Below are positions 53,945 through 64,000 of a stretch of DNA of 64,000 bases, piece by piece. The stretch comes from Prinia subflava. Lineage: Eukaryota; Chordata; Aves; Passeriformes; Cisticolidae. The stretch's first letter is position 1; each line of letters begins with the position of its first letter. Below the pieces are notes generated by a model, which was given only the letters and a program-made list of their open reading frames with translations, was not told where the DNA came from and made no database searches. The position numbers and the translations under genes were made by a program. The stretch spans positions 3,534,001 to 3,598,000 of the forward strand of contig NW_026960608.1 of the NCBI RefSeq assembly GCF_021018805.1. The letters run 5' to 3'.

Positions 53945-54612
53945 TATCCTGGGGTGACTGTGATGCTGGTATCCTCATCCATCTGTTTAGCTCAGAAATT
54001 TGTTCTACACCTTTAAAACTAGATCTGAGAGCTAAGGGGGGGGGGAGAAGGAAAAGTGGTGGGTTTTTTTTCGTTAGCATATTCAAAACATAAAGATAAG
54101 AGCTTCAGCTCATTCTCTTGGTGCATGTTGTCTGCAGCACAGAAAGGGAGTGGGAGAGAACTCTGCTTTGCTTTTAGTTTTGTTTTTTTTAGCTAGCTCA
54201 GGCAGACAAGTTCCCCGGACTGTGGCTTTTATTTTTCTTGGAACTGATTGGCCCTGCTCTGGACTGAAAACCCAGAAGAACAGCAGGAGCTCCTGCCTGT
54301 GGCCCACTGGGGCCTGGGATGTGGCATTTTCCAGCACAGGAGGGACTGATAAGAGACTGAGTGAGCCAAGCTACACCCCATGAAAAGGAGACTCTGAATT
54401 TGCCATCTCTTCAGAACAAGAGGCTCCATTGTGTAATATTATTCATTTTTTCATGTTTGTGAGTACTTTGCTTGTTAAATAAACAGGTTTTTTCCACTTT
54501 TCTCAAAGGAGATTTACCTCCCAAACCAGTCAGGGGAGGGAGAGCTTGAATTTGCTTTCTAGAGAAGACTGCTTCAAAAGTTTCCTCCCAAAATTTATGC
54601 TAAACCAGGACA
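53945..54612 (+). mobile_element. Solo LTR-A copy 6
   Basis: 668 bp, TATCCTGGGGTGACTG (first bases mutated from TGT) to AAACCAGGACA. Perfect 5-bp duplication AGGAC (53940-53944, 54613-54617). TTGTTAAATAAACAGG is at about 54475. Confidence 0.92.
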
Positions 54613-54674
54613 AGGACTCAGAGCCCCCTCACTCAGGAACAATTGGTTGAATATTGTAATAACTGGTGGCTGGA

Positions 54675-55333
54675 TGTTGGAGGATAGGATTTTTCAGGTT
54701 TTTCTTTCTTTCTTTCTTTCTTTCAGCTTGGGGAATTTACTCCCATTTGTTGCCTAAGAGATGGGAATGACGGATACCTAAGAGAGACAAAAGATGTAGC
54801 TAAGGAGGAGGGGGAAAAGGTGCAGTTTGCTACCATCTCTGAGGTGGGGGATTTTCTCTTGGGAAGGGCAGAGATACCAGGAGATTTTGGCTGGGAGGTG
54901 ATGGGCTGCACTTGGCTCCTCTCACTCTTGGGACCAGAGGGGAGACAGTACTGCTATTGCTGTGGAGACAATTCTCCGCCACTGTGGAGTTCCATCCTTT
55001 ATTGCTTTTCCTACCACGAGTGAAGCTTTGCTCATAAAAACAGCAGCTCTTGAACTGGGACCTTATCAAACCCCAGTCTCACTGGAAAGGATTCTCACCA
55101 TCTACTCAGGTGCCCCAGGGGAAAACCCGGGACCCTGATCACCTGCAGAGAGAGTGTCTCCCGACTGTTTGCAGGAGCCTGGCTGCAGCTGCCCAGCCCC
55201 ACTGTTTTCTACCTTTGCCTGAAAACCCTGTAATTTCAAAGTAATAATAATTTGGAGGGGAGGAGGTCACATTTTCCACTCCAAGGGAGTTTCCTGCCTT
55301 CTTTGGCAGACACCTGTCTTTCAAACCAAGACA
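54675..55333 (+). mobile_element. Solo LTR-B2 copy 3
   Basis: 659 bp, TGTTGGAGGATAGG...TTTCAAACCAAGACA. Flanks CTGGA (54670-54674) and CTGAA (55334-55338) differ by one base. It contains a (TTTC)n tract at about 54700-54724. 54618-54674 before it is a short class I gag remnant. Confidence 0.85.
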
Positions 55334-55573
55334 CTGAAGTATACTTTGGAAATGTGTATTGCAGTAGTTGGTGGCCGAAGTATATTTGGAAATTTGTAAA
55401 GAAAGAGGACATTGGAAAAGGGAATGTACCCAAGCCAGGGAAAATCAGACAGAAAATCCTAACCCAGCTCTTCAAGCCATCAGTCTCAAGAACTTAAGTG
55501 AGGATGAAGAATTCCTATAAAGGGGACTGGGAGAATCATCCCCAGGTGAGCCCCTGGTTATATTATTGCTGGG
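55334..55573 (+). pseudogene. gag: Class I gag: nucleocapsid end
   Basis: 55402-55430 reads as the 'HWKRECP'-type end of a zinc knuckle but with frameshifts ('EDIGKGNVPKPGK' in the open frame). The 3' part ends at CTGGG before LTR-C. Gammaretroviral NC has a single knuckle, consistent with this. Confidence 0.6.
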
Positions 55574-57877
55574 TGTGTTGGTTTTGCAAGGAAGTGATTT
55601 TTCTGAGGAAGTTATAGCAAACCAAATTAGTGACTAGCTTTGCATATTGAGAACATGTGAAACCAATTAGAGAGCTAGAAACGCCTGTGTGAACACACAG
55701 GGTTAAAATCAGAGAAATCTCAGGATAAGCCCTCCTTTTTCCTTCCAGACTGGGAACAGGTAACAACCAGCCTGGCATGCTCCGTGCAATGGATCAGGTA
55801 GGCTGGGCCAGACCCCACCACTCTGCCGTGCTGGTGGGGCTGGGCCTGGCCAGACCCCTGGGCCTCAGCAGCTGCCGACAAGGGGAGGGGAGGCCATGGC
55901 TGTTAGCACCCAGCTGACCCTAAGGCTTGCCCTGCAGCTGGCCTGGGCTGAGGGAGGTGTCCGCCAGGCCCCCCGGGAGTGGCTCTGGGCCCAGGCTGGG
56001 CCAGGTCCACCCTGATGCCACTGAGGAGTGGGGAAAGCGTCCATCAGCCTGCCTGGCTGCTGAGATCCTGGCTGCTGTTCTCCAGGCTGCTCTGACCTCT
56101 CGAACTCGTGATGCTACTGAGGCCCTCTATCAGCACGGCTTTGAAATCCAACACCATGAGCCACAGCCCAAGAGGGAGAGACCCAGCCAAGATATTAACT
56201 CTTTCACTACACAAATGAGACCTGAGGACATTAACCCTCTCCCTGAGTGAGAGGAAGAGGACAGAGTGAGATGAGTGAGACTTGTAGAGACACAGCATGA
56301 GATTGAAGTCAGTGAAGAGAGAGTAAAAGTCCTAGGTGGGAGGAAGATTGAGGAGTTGCCTAGTTTGGGCTGGACTTCTCTTGTGAGGCCTTGGAGAATA
56401 AACCAAAATGTCCCAGTAATTTAGAGAATGCTTTTGGGGGGGATGCAGAGTTCTAGTACTAACCGTGGACTGATGTAGCTGTGATCTAATGGAGGATTTT
56501 GAACAGAGGAAGATAGATAGAGATATGAAGCCCTCTGCCCTCAAGGAAAAAGAAGAGCTCCGTTTCTTGAGATGATGATTTTAGAGATAGATGAAGAGAA
56601 TCTTTGTTTTATACTAGAACAGTCATCCTTAAACTGTACCCTAATAAGCTGATATGCCCATGAGTGCAGCTGTGGGAAGGCTGCCAAATGGGAGGGACTT
56701 CACAATTTGCAGAGTTTCCGGGTGGCTGCAGATTAGTGACATGGGAGCCACCATAGAACTGTTTCTTGTGGCGATGTCTCCATTAGATTTCTAAGAGAGG
56801 CTCCTATCCCTAAGAACTGATGAAAGACTATTTTAAAGTGGTAAAACTGACTAAAAATCCCAGGTTTTGTCTCTTTATGTTGTCAGTGGGAAAGTGAACA
56901 ATTATAGGGGGGAGGAGAAGTGTTTTGAAGGTTTCATTCTGATTCTTATTAATTTTTTCTTTCTTGTAGTTTTGTTAATAAACCTGTCTTTATACCTGTC
57001 TTGGGTTGTGTAACTAAAAAATGTGTATTCTGTTTCATCTGTAGAAAGCAGTTGGGGGATGGTTTCTTTTTTTTTTTCTTTATCTCTTGTAACTCCAGGG
57101 GGGAGGAGGGTGGATGCCTTCTGATAATAGACCATCTCTAAAAACCAGGTGGGGCAGTGTTTCTTATCTCTTTCATCAACTGTCCACCCTCCGGGGGATA
57201 TCTTCTGTTGTTGAGCCATTAAAGCTCACCAATGACATGACACATGACATCATCTCATTGTGAGATGCTCCACCCAGTTGGAGGAGCCAACCATTCCCTA
57301 CCCAGATAAAAATGGAGACCCAGAGACCTCAGGCAGCCTGTTTTCCACTGGATTCCTGGAGAAAGACTGGACCCATCTTGCCAGCACTGGACCCTTTTTC
57401 TACAAGATCATCTCTACTTCACAGAACAACATCTGTTACTCCAGGAAGACTTATTTGGACTGCTTCCAACACCCTGACAACAGGGTGTCAAGTCGTATCT
57501 CTGACTCTGTCAGGGTTTTCTAAGACTTTTGTTTGTTTGCTTGTTTGTTTTTTCTGTACTACTACATTTGTATTTTTAATATTCCTAGTAAAGAACTGTT
57601 ATTGCCATTCCCATATTTTAGCCTGAAAGCCCCTAATTTCAAAACTGTAATAATTTAGAGTGAGGGGGTTTACACTCTCCATTCCAAAGAGAGCTCCAAC
57701 TTTTCCTGACAGATACCTGTCTCTTCAAACCAAGACAATACCTTTTAAGTTTTGAGCCTGCTTTACTTTTCTCTTAATCCTATTTCACAGCAGAAAAAGT
57801 GTAAACAATTCTAGTAGACACTCAAACCACTACACTAATTTTGGGAAACAGAAATTGGCGAACATGAAACCACTACA
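55574..57877 (+). mobile_element. LTR-C copy 2, hosting LTR-B
   Basis: TGTGTTGGTTTTGC...GAAACCACTACA, with a perfect 5-bp duplication CTGGG (55569-55573, 57878-57882). Without the nested LTR-B it is about 1.56 kb. The GC-rich part 55780-56120 makes only spurious frames. Confidence 0.9.
56997..57737 (+). mobile_element. Solo LTR-B in LTR-C, 741 bp
   Basis: TGTCTTGGGTTGTG...TCAAACCAAGACA, with a perfect 5-bp duplication ATACC (56992-56996, 57738-57742). CTAGTAAAGAACTGTTATTGCC (about 57585) is the 3' block. It closely resembles the copy at 62476. Confidence 0.95.
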
Positions 57878-58604
57878 CTGGGGAATGAAAAGGTAAATGT
57901 TTTGAATTGCTACAGGAGCAACGTATTCAGTACTGAATACATGCAGAGAAAACTTAGCTTGGAACCTGTAAGCCTTGTGGGTGTGACAGGGAGTAAAGAG
58001 AACAGGCTTTGTTTACAATCATTACTATTTAAATTTGGAAAACAGTGTGGGACACACCAATTTGTATATGCCTGAATGCCCAATCCCCTTGTTGAGGAGA
58101 GCTTTATTGGGAAAATTGGATGTTCAAATAACTTTCTGGGTTGGAGAAATACAAATTCAAACACCAGAATCAAAAGCCTTCAAGGCAAAGATTTTTATGT
58201 TACAGGAATCAAAAGAACTGGAAGAAATCTCCAAGGATGTAGAGAATGCTGTTACCCTGTTGGTATGGGAAACTGAGATGCTTGGATGATCAATGGTGGC
58301 CAAACTGGTGACGATGACTCTCAAACGTGAAGACAGACTGGTAAAGCAAAAACAAAATCCTATCAAATGGGAGGCAAGGAAAAAGTTGGAGAAGCTTATA
58401 AAAAAAGTTAGAATATGAATTATGAAAAGAGTGTGAATCAGAATATAACACACTGATATTACCAGTTAAAAAGCAAAATAGGGAATATAGATTAGTACAA
58501 GATTTAAGGGCCATTAACAGAAAGTACCTGATATTCATCTAGTAGTAACTAATCTATACATACTCTTGACAGCACTGAAAGGGGAATATAAATGGTTCAC
58601 AAAG
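57878..58604 (+). pseudogene. pol: Class I pol: protease C-terminus and RT N-terminus
   Basis: 58035-58289 is open and holds the protease end ('CPIPLLRRALLGKLDVQITF') and linker. Shifted frames continue with the RT start ('NPIKWEARKKLEKLI') and fingers (a 'VQDLRAIN'-like stretch, about 58495). The family pattern is class I ERV. Coding stops at about 58604, where antisense env begins; the RT active site is absent. Confidence 0.8.
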
Positions 58605-58855
58605 GATGAAACCCATCCTGTCAATCCCCATTGTCCGAAAAATTCATGGATCCAGTCTGAGTTCTCAACCTTTAATTCTTTCACTTGCTCCCTCAGCTTC
58701 TGGATGTTTGCATGGATGGATTCTGAGTGTGAGGAAAGGGTGAAGCAGCACATCCCTTCAAAGTCTTGGCAGCCATGCCCATGAGCAAGAAGAAAATAGT
58801 TGATTACTGCCTGCTTTAGCAGCAGGATGTTAGCAGCTGCTCAGGCCCGATCCCA
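58605..58855 (-). pseudogene. env: Class II env: TM ectodomain fragment
   Basis: On - the frame shows 'GHGCQDFEGMCCF' (CX6CC), a coiled-coil-like stretch ('IQKLREQVKELKVE') and a Trp-rich segment ending 'GWVSSF' at the junction. The membrane anchor is lost. Confidence 0.85.
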
Positions 58856-59133
58856 CTGGGAAGGGGTGTTCTCTCCTCCCCTCTCCCTGCCCGGTAGCTG
58901 CTGGGCCTGGCTTTGGCCTGGGACAGGGTCTGGCTGGCTTCCCAGAAAGAGGCCTGGCCCCTCAGCAGGGGCCCCCTGGCCCTGCCCCTGTGGCAAGGAG
59001 GGAGCCGGGGCTGGCTTACCTCTTCCCAGTCCAGAAGAAAAGAGAACTTTTCCTAAGATACTTCTGATTTTAATCTGTGTGGCCACAGAGGTGTATCTAG
59101 TTCTTTAATTGGTTCCACAGATTGTCAGTATTT
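58856..59133 (-). mobile_element. Partial antisense LTR-C
   Basis: On - it reads CTGGACTGGGAAGAGGTAA and a GC-rich stretch like 55740-55900 of LTR-C. Only part of the LTR is present. Confidence 0.55.
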
Positions 59134-60236
59134 GCCAAGGCCGTTTCTACAGGTTAATAGGTCTTAAAGGTCCAAGAACATTTTACGGTCTTATACAGAG
59201 TTGTTTATTACACGAAAGTATAAGTCTGAAGGTGCGAGAGTCCTAAATGAGCAGTCTTACAATCTTACAATCTTACAATCAGTTATGAGTATAAAGTCTT
59301 TAGCAAATAAAATACCAGTAAAGCTGTAGTCTTAACATGGAATTTAACATAACATTCCAGCCTTAGGATAAAACAACCTGCAACTCCTGACCCCAAGCAG
59401 GGTTCCCAGCCACAGGGATTGCAATAACAGGAAGGGGTCCCAAGATCACGAATCCCAAGCAGGGTACCTGGCTGCAGGATCGCAGTGGCAGGAAGGGGCC
59501 CCGGGATCCTGAACCCGCCCAGAGTCCCCAGCAGCCCCGAACAGAGTTCCAGGGCAAGCGCTGCAAGGGGGAAAGAAAAAGGGGACCCCAGGTCCCTGAT
59601 CCCATGCGACAAAGACTACAATAGATGGTACCTTTAGAATCCCATTTCAGCTCCCTGGCAGGGCTCCTTCCTCAGGCTGCAGAAGGTGGAGGTTGGATCG
59701 ATAGATCGGATTGATCGATCGATACCTCCACTTCCAACCCAGAGGCCTTTTATCCATATGTTACAAATGCATATTCATGCCTTTATCTACACACTACCCA
59801 ATCTAGGTTCAATTCTCTAAGTTTGTAAAACTACGAAAAACTACAAAAAGCAGTAACAAAACCTATGCATATAGCATATCAGTGCAAAAACTCTATCTTG
59901 CTAAAGTAAAAATTCTATCTTATTGTGCATAAAAAATCTATCTTGTAATGTGAAAAACTTTATCTTAACATATGTGAAAAACTTTATCTTATTTGTGCAA
60001 AATTCATACCAAAAAGTATAAACAGTACTCTATTTTTGTTATGTCTAAACTCTATCACTAGGCCTGAGGCTCTGTACTTGTACACTAACAATTAGGCACT
60101 TAGGGTATGTGAAGCTTAAAGCTGAAGCTTAAGTCTCTATTTTATGTGTGTGTAGCTTTATATATTTTAATTTTTCTAAAGGTTTTAATTCAATTCCTGC
60201 ACTTCTCACTCTCTGCAGAGGATCCATGGAAACATG
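59134..60236 (-). mobile_element. Antisense LTR-K (unassigned, about 1.1 kb)
   Basis: TTGTTTATTACACG (about 59210) is a poly(A) signal on -. GGCCTTTTATCC (about 59746) could be an antisense promoter. Putative ends are TGCCAAGGCCG and GACTCCAACA. It holds a GATC-rich block (59694-59725) and tandem repeats (59883-60000). No gene is seen. Confidence 0.5.
59883..60005 (+). repeat. Tandem repeats of about 19-25 bp, five units
   Basis: Variants of GTG-AAAAACTTTATCTTA recur: GTGCAAAAACTCTATCTTG, GTAAAAATTCTATCTTA, GTGCATAAAAAATCTATCTTG, GTGAAAAACTTTATCTTA (twice). They lie within LTR-K. Confidence 0.85.
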
Positions 60237-60851
60237 GACTCCAACAAGTATTCAAAGCTAATCACTGGTTGGTTTTGCCACAGCTTTTCTTAGAAAGTTT
60301 AGGACTGGTGTAATTGCACCAATTTAGGGCTATATAATTTTTGTTAAATGGGGTTGCATCTTTCCTATGGGCAGACCTAATAAGTTCAAAGCGGGTCAAG
60401 GGTTCATTGGGAGGTTGATACTGAAACTGAATACAGTAATAAGCTGTAGAGGACCCTAACAAATTTAATTCTTGGGGTTCCTCTGGTGCTTGCAGTAGGG
60501 TCCTGGTCCACTTGTCCCAAGTGTCTACTGGATTGGGTTTCTTATCTGTGTATGGGTATTCATTTGCTGCTAAGGGAACCCCTACCAGGCAAGTCGACAG
60601 CTGTCCATGGACAGGCATAGATTGTCTTCTTGTAAAGTCTTGGCTAGTGTGACCCAGATGTTCTGGTTGGGCTCAGGGACAATCCACACACTAGCTGATG
60701 GGAAGGTGAGGAGCATCCAAAATCCTATTTGGAGTATCTGGGGATTCTCTGCCACTGGAGATGTGGCAGGATACTTAGAGATGAGTTGATCTGTGAGTCT
60801 GAAAAATGAATTTTTAGACTTATAATTTAACAGCCCCTCATATCTTCCCAT
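60237..60851 (-). pseudogene. env: Class II env: signal and SU N-terminal part
   Basis: 60582-60851 and 60262-60618 on - encode a hydrophobic leader and 'ASVWIVPEPNQNIWVTLAK', closely parallel to the SU start of the env at 6093-7448. 'CLVGVPLAANEYP' and 'EPQELNLLGSS' follow. A frameshift separates the pieces. About 900 bases of SU/TM expected before 58855 are missing. Confidence 0.85.
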
Positions 60852-61021
60852 CTTAACCCCTCAGTCTATACTGGGTAGAAAGGGTATGGGAAAACAAGAA
60901 GGGATAGCAGTGCAACAACCTAAAGAAAGGTAGCAGTAAGATCAACTAAAAAGGGGTAACAGTGCAAATCAGTTGGAGAACAAAACTCAACAGTCTTATA
61001 ATCTTTTGAAGTACTGGAGGG

Positions 61022-61880
61022 TCATATTTTTCTGTGATGAACATCTGCATTTATACTCCTTTTCCTTCTTCTCCTCCACGCTACCCGAGCTTGATATCTT
61101 TGCTGTCTCTGAGGTACAGGAGAAGTGTCTCTGGATGCTGCCTTCAGCGGTTCAATGTACGGCTTGACATTCCTGCCTGGAATCCACCTTGGGCCAGAAT
61201 CTGTAGAGACACAAGCATAGCCTCTCCCCTGAGTTATTAATTGAAATGAACCCATTATTTGTTTGGATTTGGGGTCTTTGATCAGCACAGGGTGTTTCTC
61301 CAAGAGCTGAGCTCTGCTCATGTTGGAGAACTGCCTGAGAATGGGGGGTTTGGCTCTGTGAATGAATTATTAAGAAAATTGATGACATAAAGAGCCTTAC
61401 ATAATCCTTCTACTTTTGATAGCGTTTCAACACCCCCAAGCTGCTGATCAAGGACTCTCTTGAGAGTGTGGTGAACCCTTTCTAAAATGGATTACACCGT
61501 TGGGGAGTGGGGTATGCCTGTGTTGTGTTTCACCCCCCCCCCCCCCCCACTGACTTAGGAACTGTTTGAAAATTTTTGAGCCATAAGCAGGACCATTATT
61601 TGTTTTGATGGCTTGGGGAATGCCCAGGGTGGAAAATGCTAGGAGAAAGTGTTGGATGACATCTTTTGTCTTTTCTCCTGAGTGGGCTGATGCAAATATA
61701 GCCCCAGAAAATGTATCTATGGATATGTGGATGTATTTCTGTCTCCCAAAGAGTGCGTAATGTATTATATCTGCCCCGACTGTCAGCTTTCGAGCCCTCG
61801 AGGGTTAACCCCAGTCCCCATGGAAGGTAAGGCAAAATCCTGACAACTGGGACAGGAACCCACAATTGCCCTTGCCTGTT
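61022..61880 (-). pseudogene. pol: Class II pol: integrase, second catalytic Asp changed
   Basis: 61022-61321 holds the C-terminal domain ('GPRWIPGRNVKPYIEP'). Upstream, the core is read in shifting frames: 'IKTNNGPAYG' (about 61590) has Asn where the second catalytic Asp should be, while 'ERVHHTLKRVL' keeps the Glu. A C16 run (61533-61548) adds a frameshift. Confidence 0.85.
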
Positions 61881-62475
61881 CTCTTGTGATTTTAAATATT
61901 CAGACTAGGGCTGGTACATTTTGATGAAAAAACTGATGGCTAAATTTAGCCTGAATAAAGATGTCTGGTAGGGTAGCTTGCACTGCCATGGCTAAAATGT
62001 CAGCTCTCCTGTTGCCTTCTGTGATGGGTCCGGGGAAGTCAATGTGTGATCTCACATGCATAATGTGATATGGTTGCTCCCGGTGGGAGAGGAGGTATAC
62101 TAACTTCGAGAGTAAGCTGTATTGATCAGGATTTGGCACTTCCTTTAATAAGGAATGTTCTGCCCTTTCAACTATCCAGGCAACATAATCTGAATTGGTG
62201 ACTAAATTTAAAGGTTGTTTGAACTTCTCAAAGGCTCTGACAACAGCTGCCAATTCTGCAATTTGAGGAGATCCTTGAACAATCAGAACATCAGACTCCC
62301 ACTCTTGAGTGTCAGGATTTTTCCAAGTCATAACTGACTTGTGAGATCTCCCTGAACCATCAGTAAAGACAGTCAATGCCTTTAGAGGAGTTCTACTTTT
62401 CAATGAGTTTGGGACCAAATTAAAACAAGCCCTAAATAGTTTGTGCTTTGGTACATGGATGGAGATTTGGCCTCG
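61881..62475 (-). pseudogene. pol: Class II pol: RNase H and integrase N-terminus
   Basis: In the frame 61900-62658 only the part below 62476 is native. It shows 'TVFTDGSGRSHK' (Asp), 'IAELAAVVRAFEKF' (Glu) and 'LVTNSDYVAWIV', where the usual TDS is TNS, so the third acidic residue is lost. It ends in the 'FHQNVPALV' zinc-domain region. The frame's start beyond 62475 is LTR-B, not pol. Confidence 0.88.
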
Positions 62476-63217
62476 TGTCTTGGGTTGAAAAATGTAACCA
62501 AAATAGTGTATTCTATTTTCATCTGTTGAAACCGTTTGGGAGATATTGTTCTTTATCTCTTGTAACTCTAGGGGGGGAAGAGGGCAGATGCCTTCTGTTA
62601 ATGGGACAACTGATAACACCAGATAAGGCAGTGCCTTCTTGTCTCTTCCTCCACCCATCCTCCTCTGAGGGACATCACCTGTGAATGGGCCATTTCAGGC
62701 CTCTCACATGACTGATAACATTACTTCATTCCATTGTGAGATGCTCCACTCAGTCGGAGGAGCCAAAGCCTTTCCACCTGCATAAAACCTGCAATCCCAA
62801 ACACTAATTCAGCCGGTTTTCTACTGAATTATCGGAGGAAGACCAGACCCATCTTGCCAGCACTGGACCCTTTTTTCTACAGGATCATCTCTGCTTCACA
62901 GAACAACATCTGTTACTCCAGGAATACTTATTTGGACTGCTTCCAACACCCTGACAACAGGGTGTCAGGTCGTATCTCTGACTCTGTCAGGGTCTTCTAG
63001 GACTTTGGTTTGTTTGCTTGTTTGTTTTTTCTGTACTACTGCATTTGTATTTTTTAATATTCCTAGTAAAGAACTGTTATTGCCATTCCCATATTTTTGC
63101 CTGAAAGCACCTAATTGCAAAATTGTAATAATTTGTAGGGAGGGGGTTTTTACATTCTCCATTCCAAGGGAAACTCCAGTTTTCCCTGACAGATATCTGT
63201 CTTTCCAAACCAAGACA
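62476..63217 (+). mobile_element. Solo LTR-B in class II pol, 742 bp
   Basis: TGTCTTGGGTTGAAAAATG...CAAACCAAGACA. Flanks CCTCG (62471-62475) and CCTGG (63218-63222) are a 5-bp duplication with one change. Pol on - is continuous across it. Confidence 0.93.
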
Positions 63218-63430
63218 CCTGGGTAGCTGTCAAGGGCAAACTGGAGGTGCTCATTGGCTTGGAGCAAAAGTTCTAGATCATTTAATGTCACTGGTAGATA
63301 TATGCATGTGAATTCACACCCCGCTAACGTCCTGAGGTGAACTCTGCCCTTCATGATAAGCTGAGCCATAAGCTCTTGAGGTGTTGTGATGGTCTTGTTT
63401 GGTTTGTGTGACTGGTACATCCACAGAGCT
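63218..63430 (-). pseudogene. pol: Class II pol: RT connection domain
   Basis: On - 'TPQELMAQLIMKGRVHLRTL' and 'CEFTCIYLPVTLNDLELLLQ' match the connection domain of the RT at 8699-9907. 63431-63623 continues an open frame but I do not recognise RT in it. Confidence 0.82.
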
Positions 63431-63625
63431 GTTGGAGGTCTTTCAGGGTCCTTGGATTGTCCTTGATGGTGAACTCCTGGGTGTAAGAGACAGTCCGAAG
63501 ATCCCTCATCTGCTTCACGACTGTAGAACAAGGACAGAGGCTGAAACCCCAAGGACCCTAAAATGACATCACAGGAGTTCTGGCCTGGCTGAGGTGGGAT
63601 GTCTGCCAAATGTTGCCTGCATGTG

Positions 63626-64000
63626 TGTTCGCTGGACCAAGAACTGGTATGCGTCCCCATGGAAACCTGTACTAGGACAATGGATGGTTGGACAGCCTGT
63701 GCTTACTGCTTGGACCAGTGACCAGGCCCAGACCTGCCTGGCCCAAACCTGCCTGGTCTGAACGGTTGCACCTGGTTCCCAGAGCAACGGGCCTCATCAC
63801 AATGGTTCTTGGGTTTCCCCACCTTTTTGGCAAATGGCCACTTACTTCTGAAAATATTATAAAAAGAGACTTTCTAACTTAATACTTTGGAGATCTCCCC
63901 ACGGAAGAAGATGGATCTATTGGCAGAGGACCACGAGGATTTTGTCTCTTCTGTTGGTAGCTATTCCCCCCCCCCCTTTCTCTCTATCCTTTGTTTCTTT
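63626..64000 (+). mobile_element. LTR-F copy 2, cut by the window end
   Basis: TGTTCGCTGGACCAAG corresponds to the start of LTR-F at 23731. ATTATAAAAAGAGAC (about 63858) is the promoter box, and GGAGATCTCCCCACGG and GTTGGTAGCTAT repeat the other copy. The poly(A) part lies beyond the window. Confidence 0.75.

Larger units (their letters stand above)
49400..58604 (+). mobile_element. Class I (gammaretrovirus-like) ERV, 5' part, with nested LTRs
   Basis: LTR, primer site, gag and pro-RT on +, interrupted by LTR-C2, LTR-L, LTR-B (with LTR-M), LTR-A, LTR-B2 and LTR-C (with LTR-B). It ends abruptly in RT fingers at about 58604. There is no 3' half in the window. Confidence 0.82.
58605..63430 (-). 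mobile_element. Degenerate class II provirus on minus strand, internal parts only
   Basis: From right to left it has RT connection, RNase H, integrase, and env SU and TM, in the normal order for a minus-strand provirus. It is related to 5724-13819. No LTRs of its own are visible. It carries LTR-B (62476), antisense LTR-C sequence and LTR-K. The left end is a sharp junction with class I RT. Confidence 0.82.

Noticed and set aside
55927..56250. 107-codon frame on plus
   Set aside because: It lies wholly in the GC-rich part of LTR-C, and the equivalent region of other copies is not open.
59883..60005. CRISPR-like array
   Set aside because: Units are contiguous and variable, with no unique spacers, in a vertebrate LTR.
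61533..61548. C16 run as a regulatory site
   Set aside because: It lies inside decayed integrase coding sequence and is best read as slippage or a sequencing artefact.
62476..62658. N-terminal extension of the RNase H frame (61900-62658)
   Set aside because: That part is LTR-B sequence; the fusion is an artefact of insertion.

Overview
ORGANISM AND SETTING. The window looks like avian nuclear DNA, most likely a songbird and most likely a gene-poor, transposon-dense chromosome such as the W or a pericentromere (organism and chromosome are inferences). The direct evidence is CR1 LINE copies carrying the CR1 3' end and reverse transcriptase, an ERVL family with an integrase, LTR and gag of the kind known from birds, and stacked class I, II and III endogenous retroviruses (ERVs). 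I found no recognisable host gene, tRNA, rRNA, CRISPR array or bacterial feature. Almost every long open frame is a retroelement gene or the shadow of one.

LAYOUT. 1-835 is the 3' end (env, LTR) of a class II (betaretrovirus-like) provirus inside an ERVL integrase (836-1545), followed by an ERVL LTR (2022-2605). A second ERVL copy on + runs in pieces from about 4185 to about 30980. It was opened by a class II provirus on - (5724-13819, LTR to LTR, 6-bp target duplication, intact env frame), an antisense LTR (14073-14527), a CR1 on - (15173-20208, itself carrying LTRs), a cluster of LTRs (20538-24213), an LTR-B2 (24366-25477), and a very young gag-only LTR element that I call element J (25767-30881). 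A CR1 on + with an LTR nested in it lies at 33240-35520. 'ERV-G', a class II gag-pro-pol provirus on +, occupies 35581-46368 and carries five later LTR insertions. A class I (gammaretrovirus-like) ERV on + starts with its LTR at 49400, is interrupted by at least six LTRs, and ends abruptly inside RT at 58604. There it abuts a degenerate class II provirus on - (58605-63430). The window ends in another LTR.

LTR FAMILIES. I name recurring solo LTRs from their ends. LTR-A: TGTCCTGGGGTG...AAACCAGGACA, 5-bp duplications, seven copies including one that is degenerate. LTR-B and LTR-B2: TGTCTTGGGTTG or TGTTGGGG at the start, AACCAAGACA at the end, 5-bp. LTR-C: TGTGYTGGTTTTG...ACCAYTACA, about 1.5 kb, 5-bp. 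LTR-L: TGTTGCCATG...GGTGATA, 330 bp, 6-bp, three copies. LTR-E, F, H, K and M occur once or twice. Target duplications let the nest be peeled in order, for example LTR-B inside LTR-C inside the class I gag-pol, and LTR-M inside LTR-B inside the class I gag.

HOW THE PARTS RELATE. Nothing here forms a host pathway. The genes belong to retroelements: gag makes the particle, pro the protease, pol RT, RNase H and integrase, and env the membrane glycoprotein. Most are broken. The least damaged units are the env frame (6093-7448), the gag-like frame of element J (26513-27154) and the near-identical LTR pair of element J. Coordinates of LTR ends come from reading termini and flanking duplications by eye; divergence figures are hand counts.
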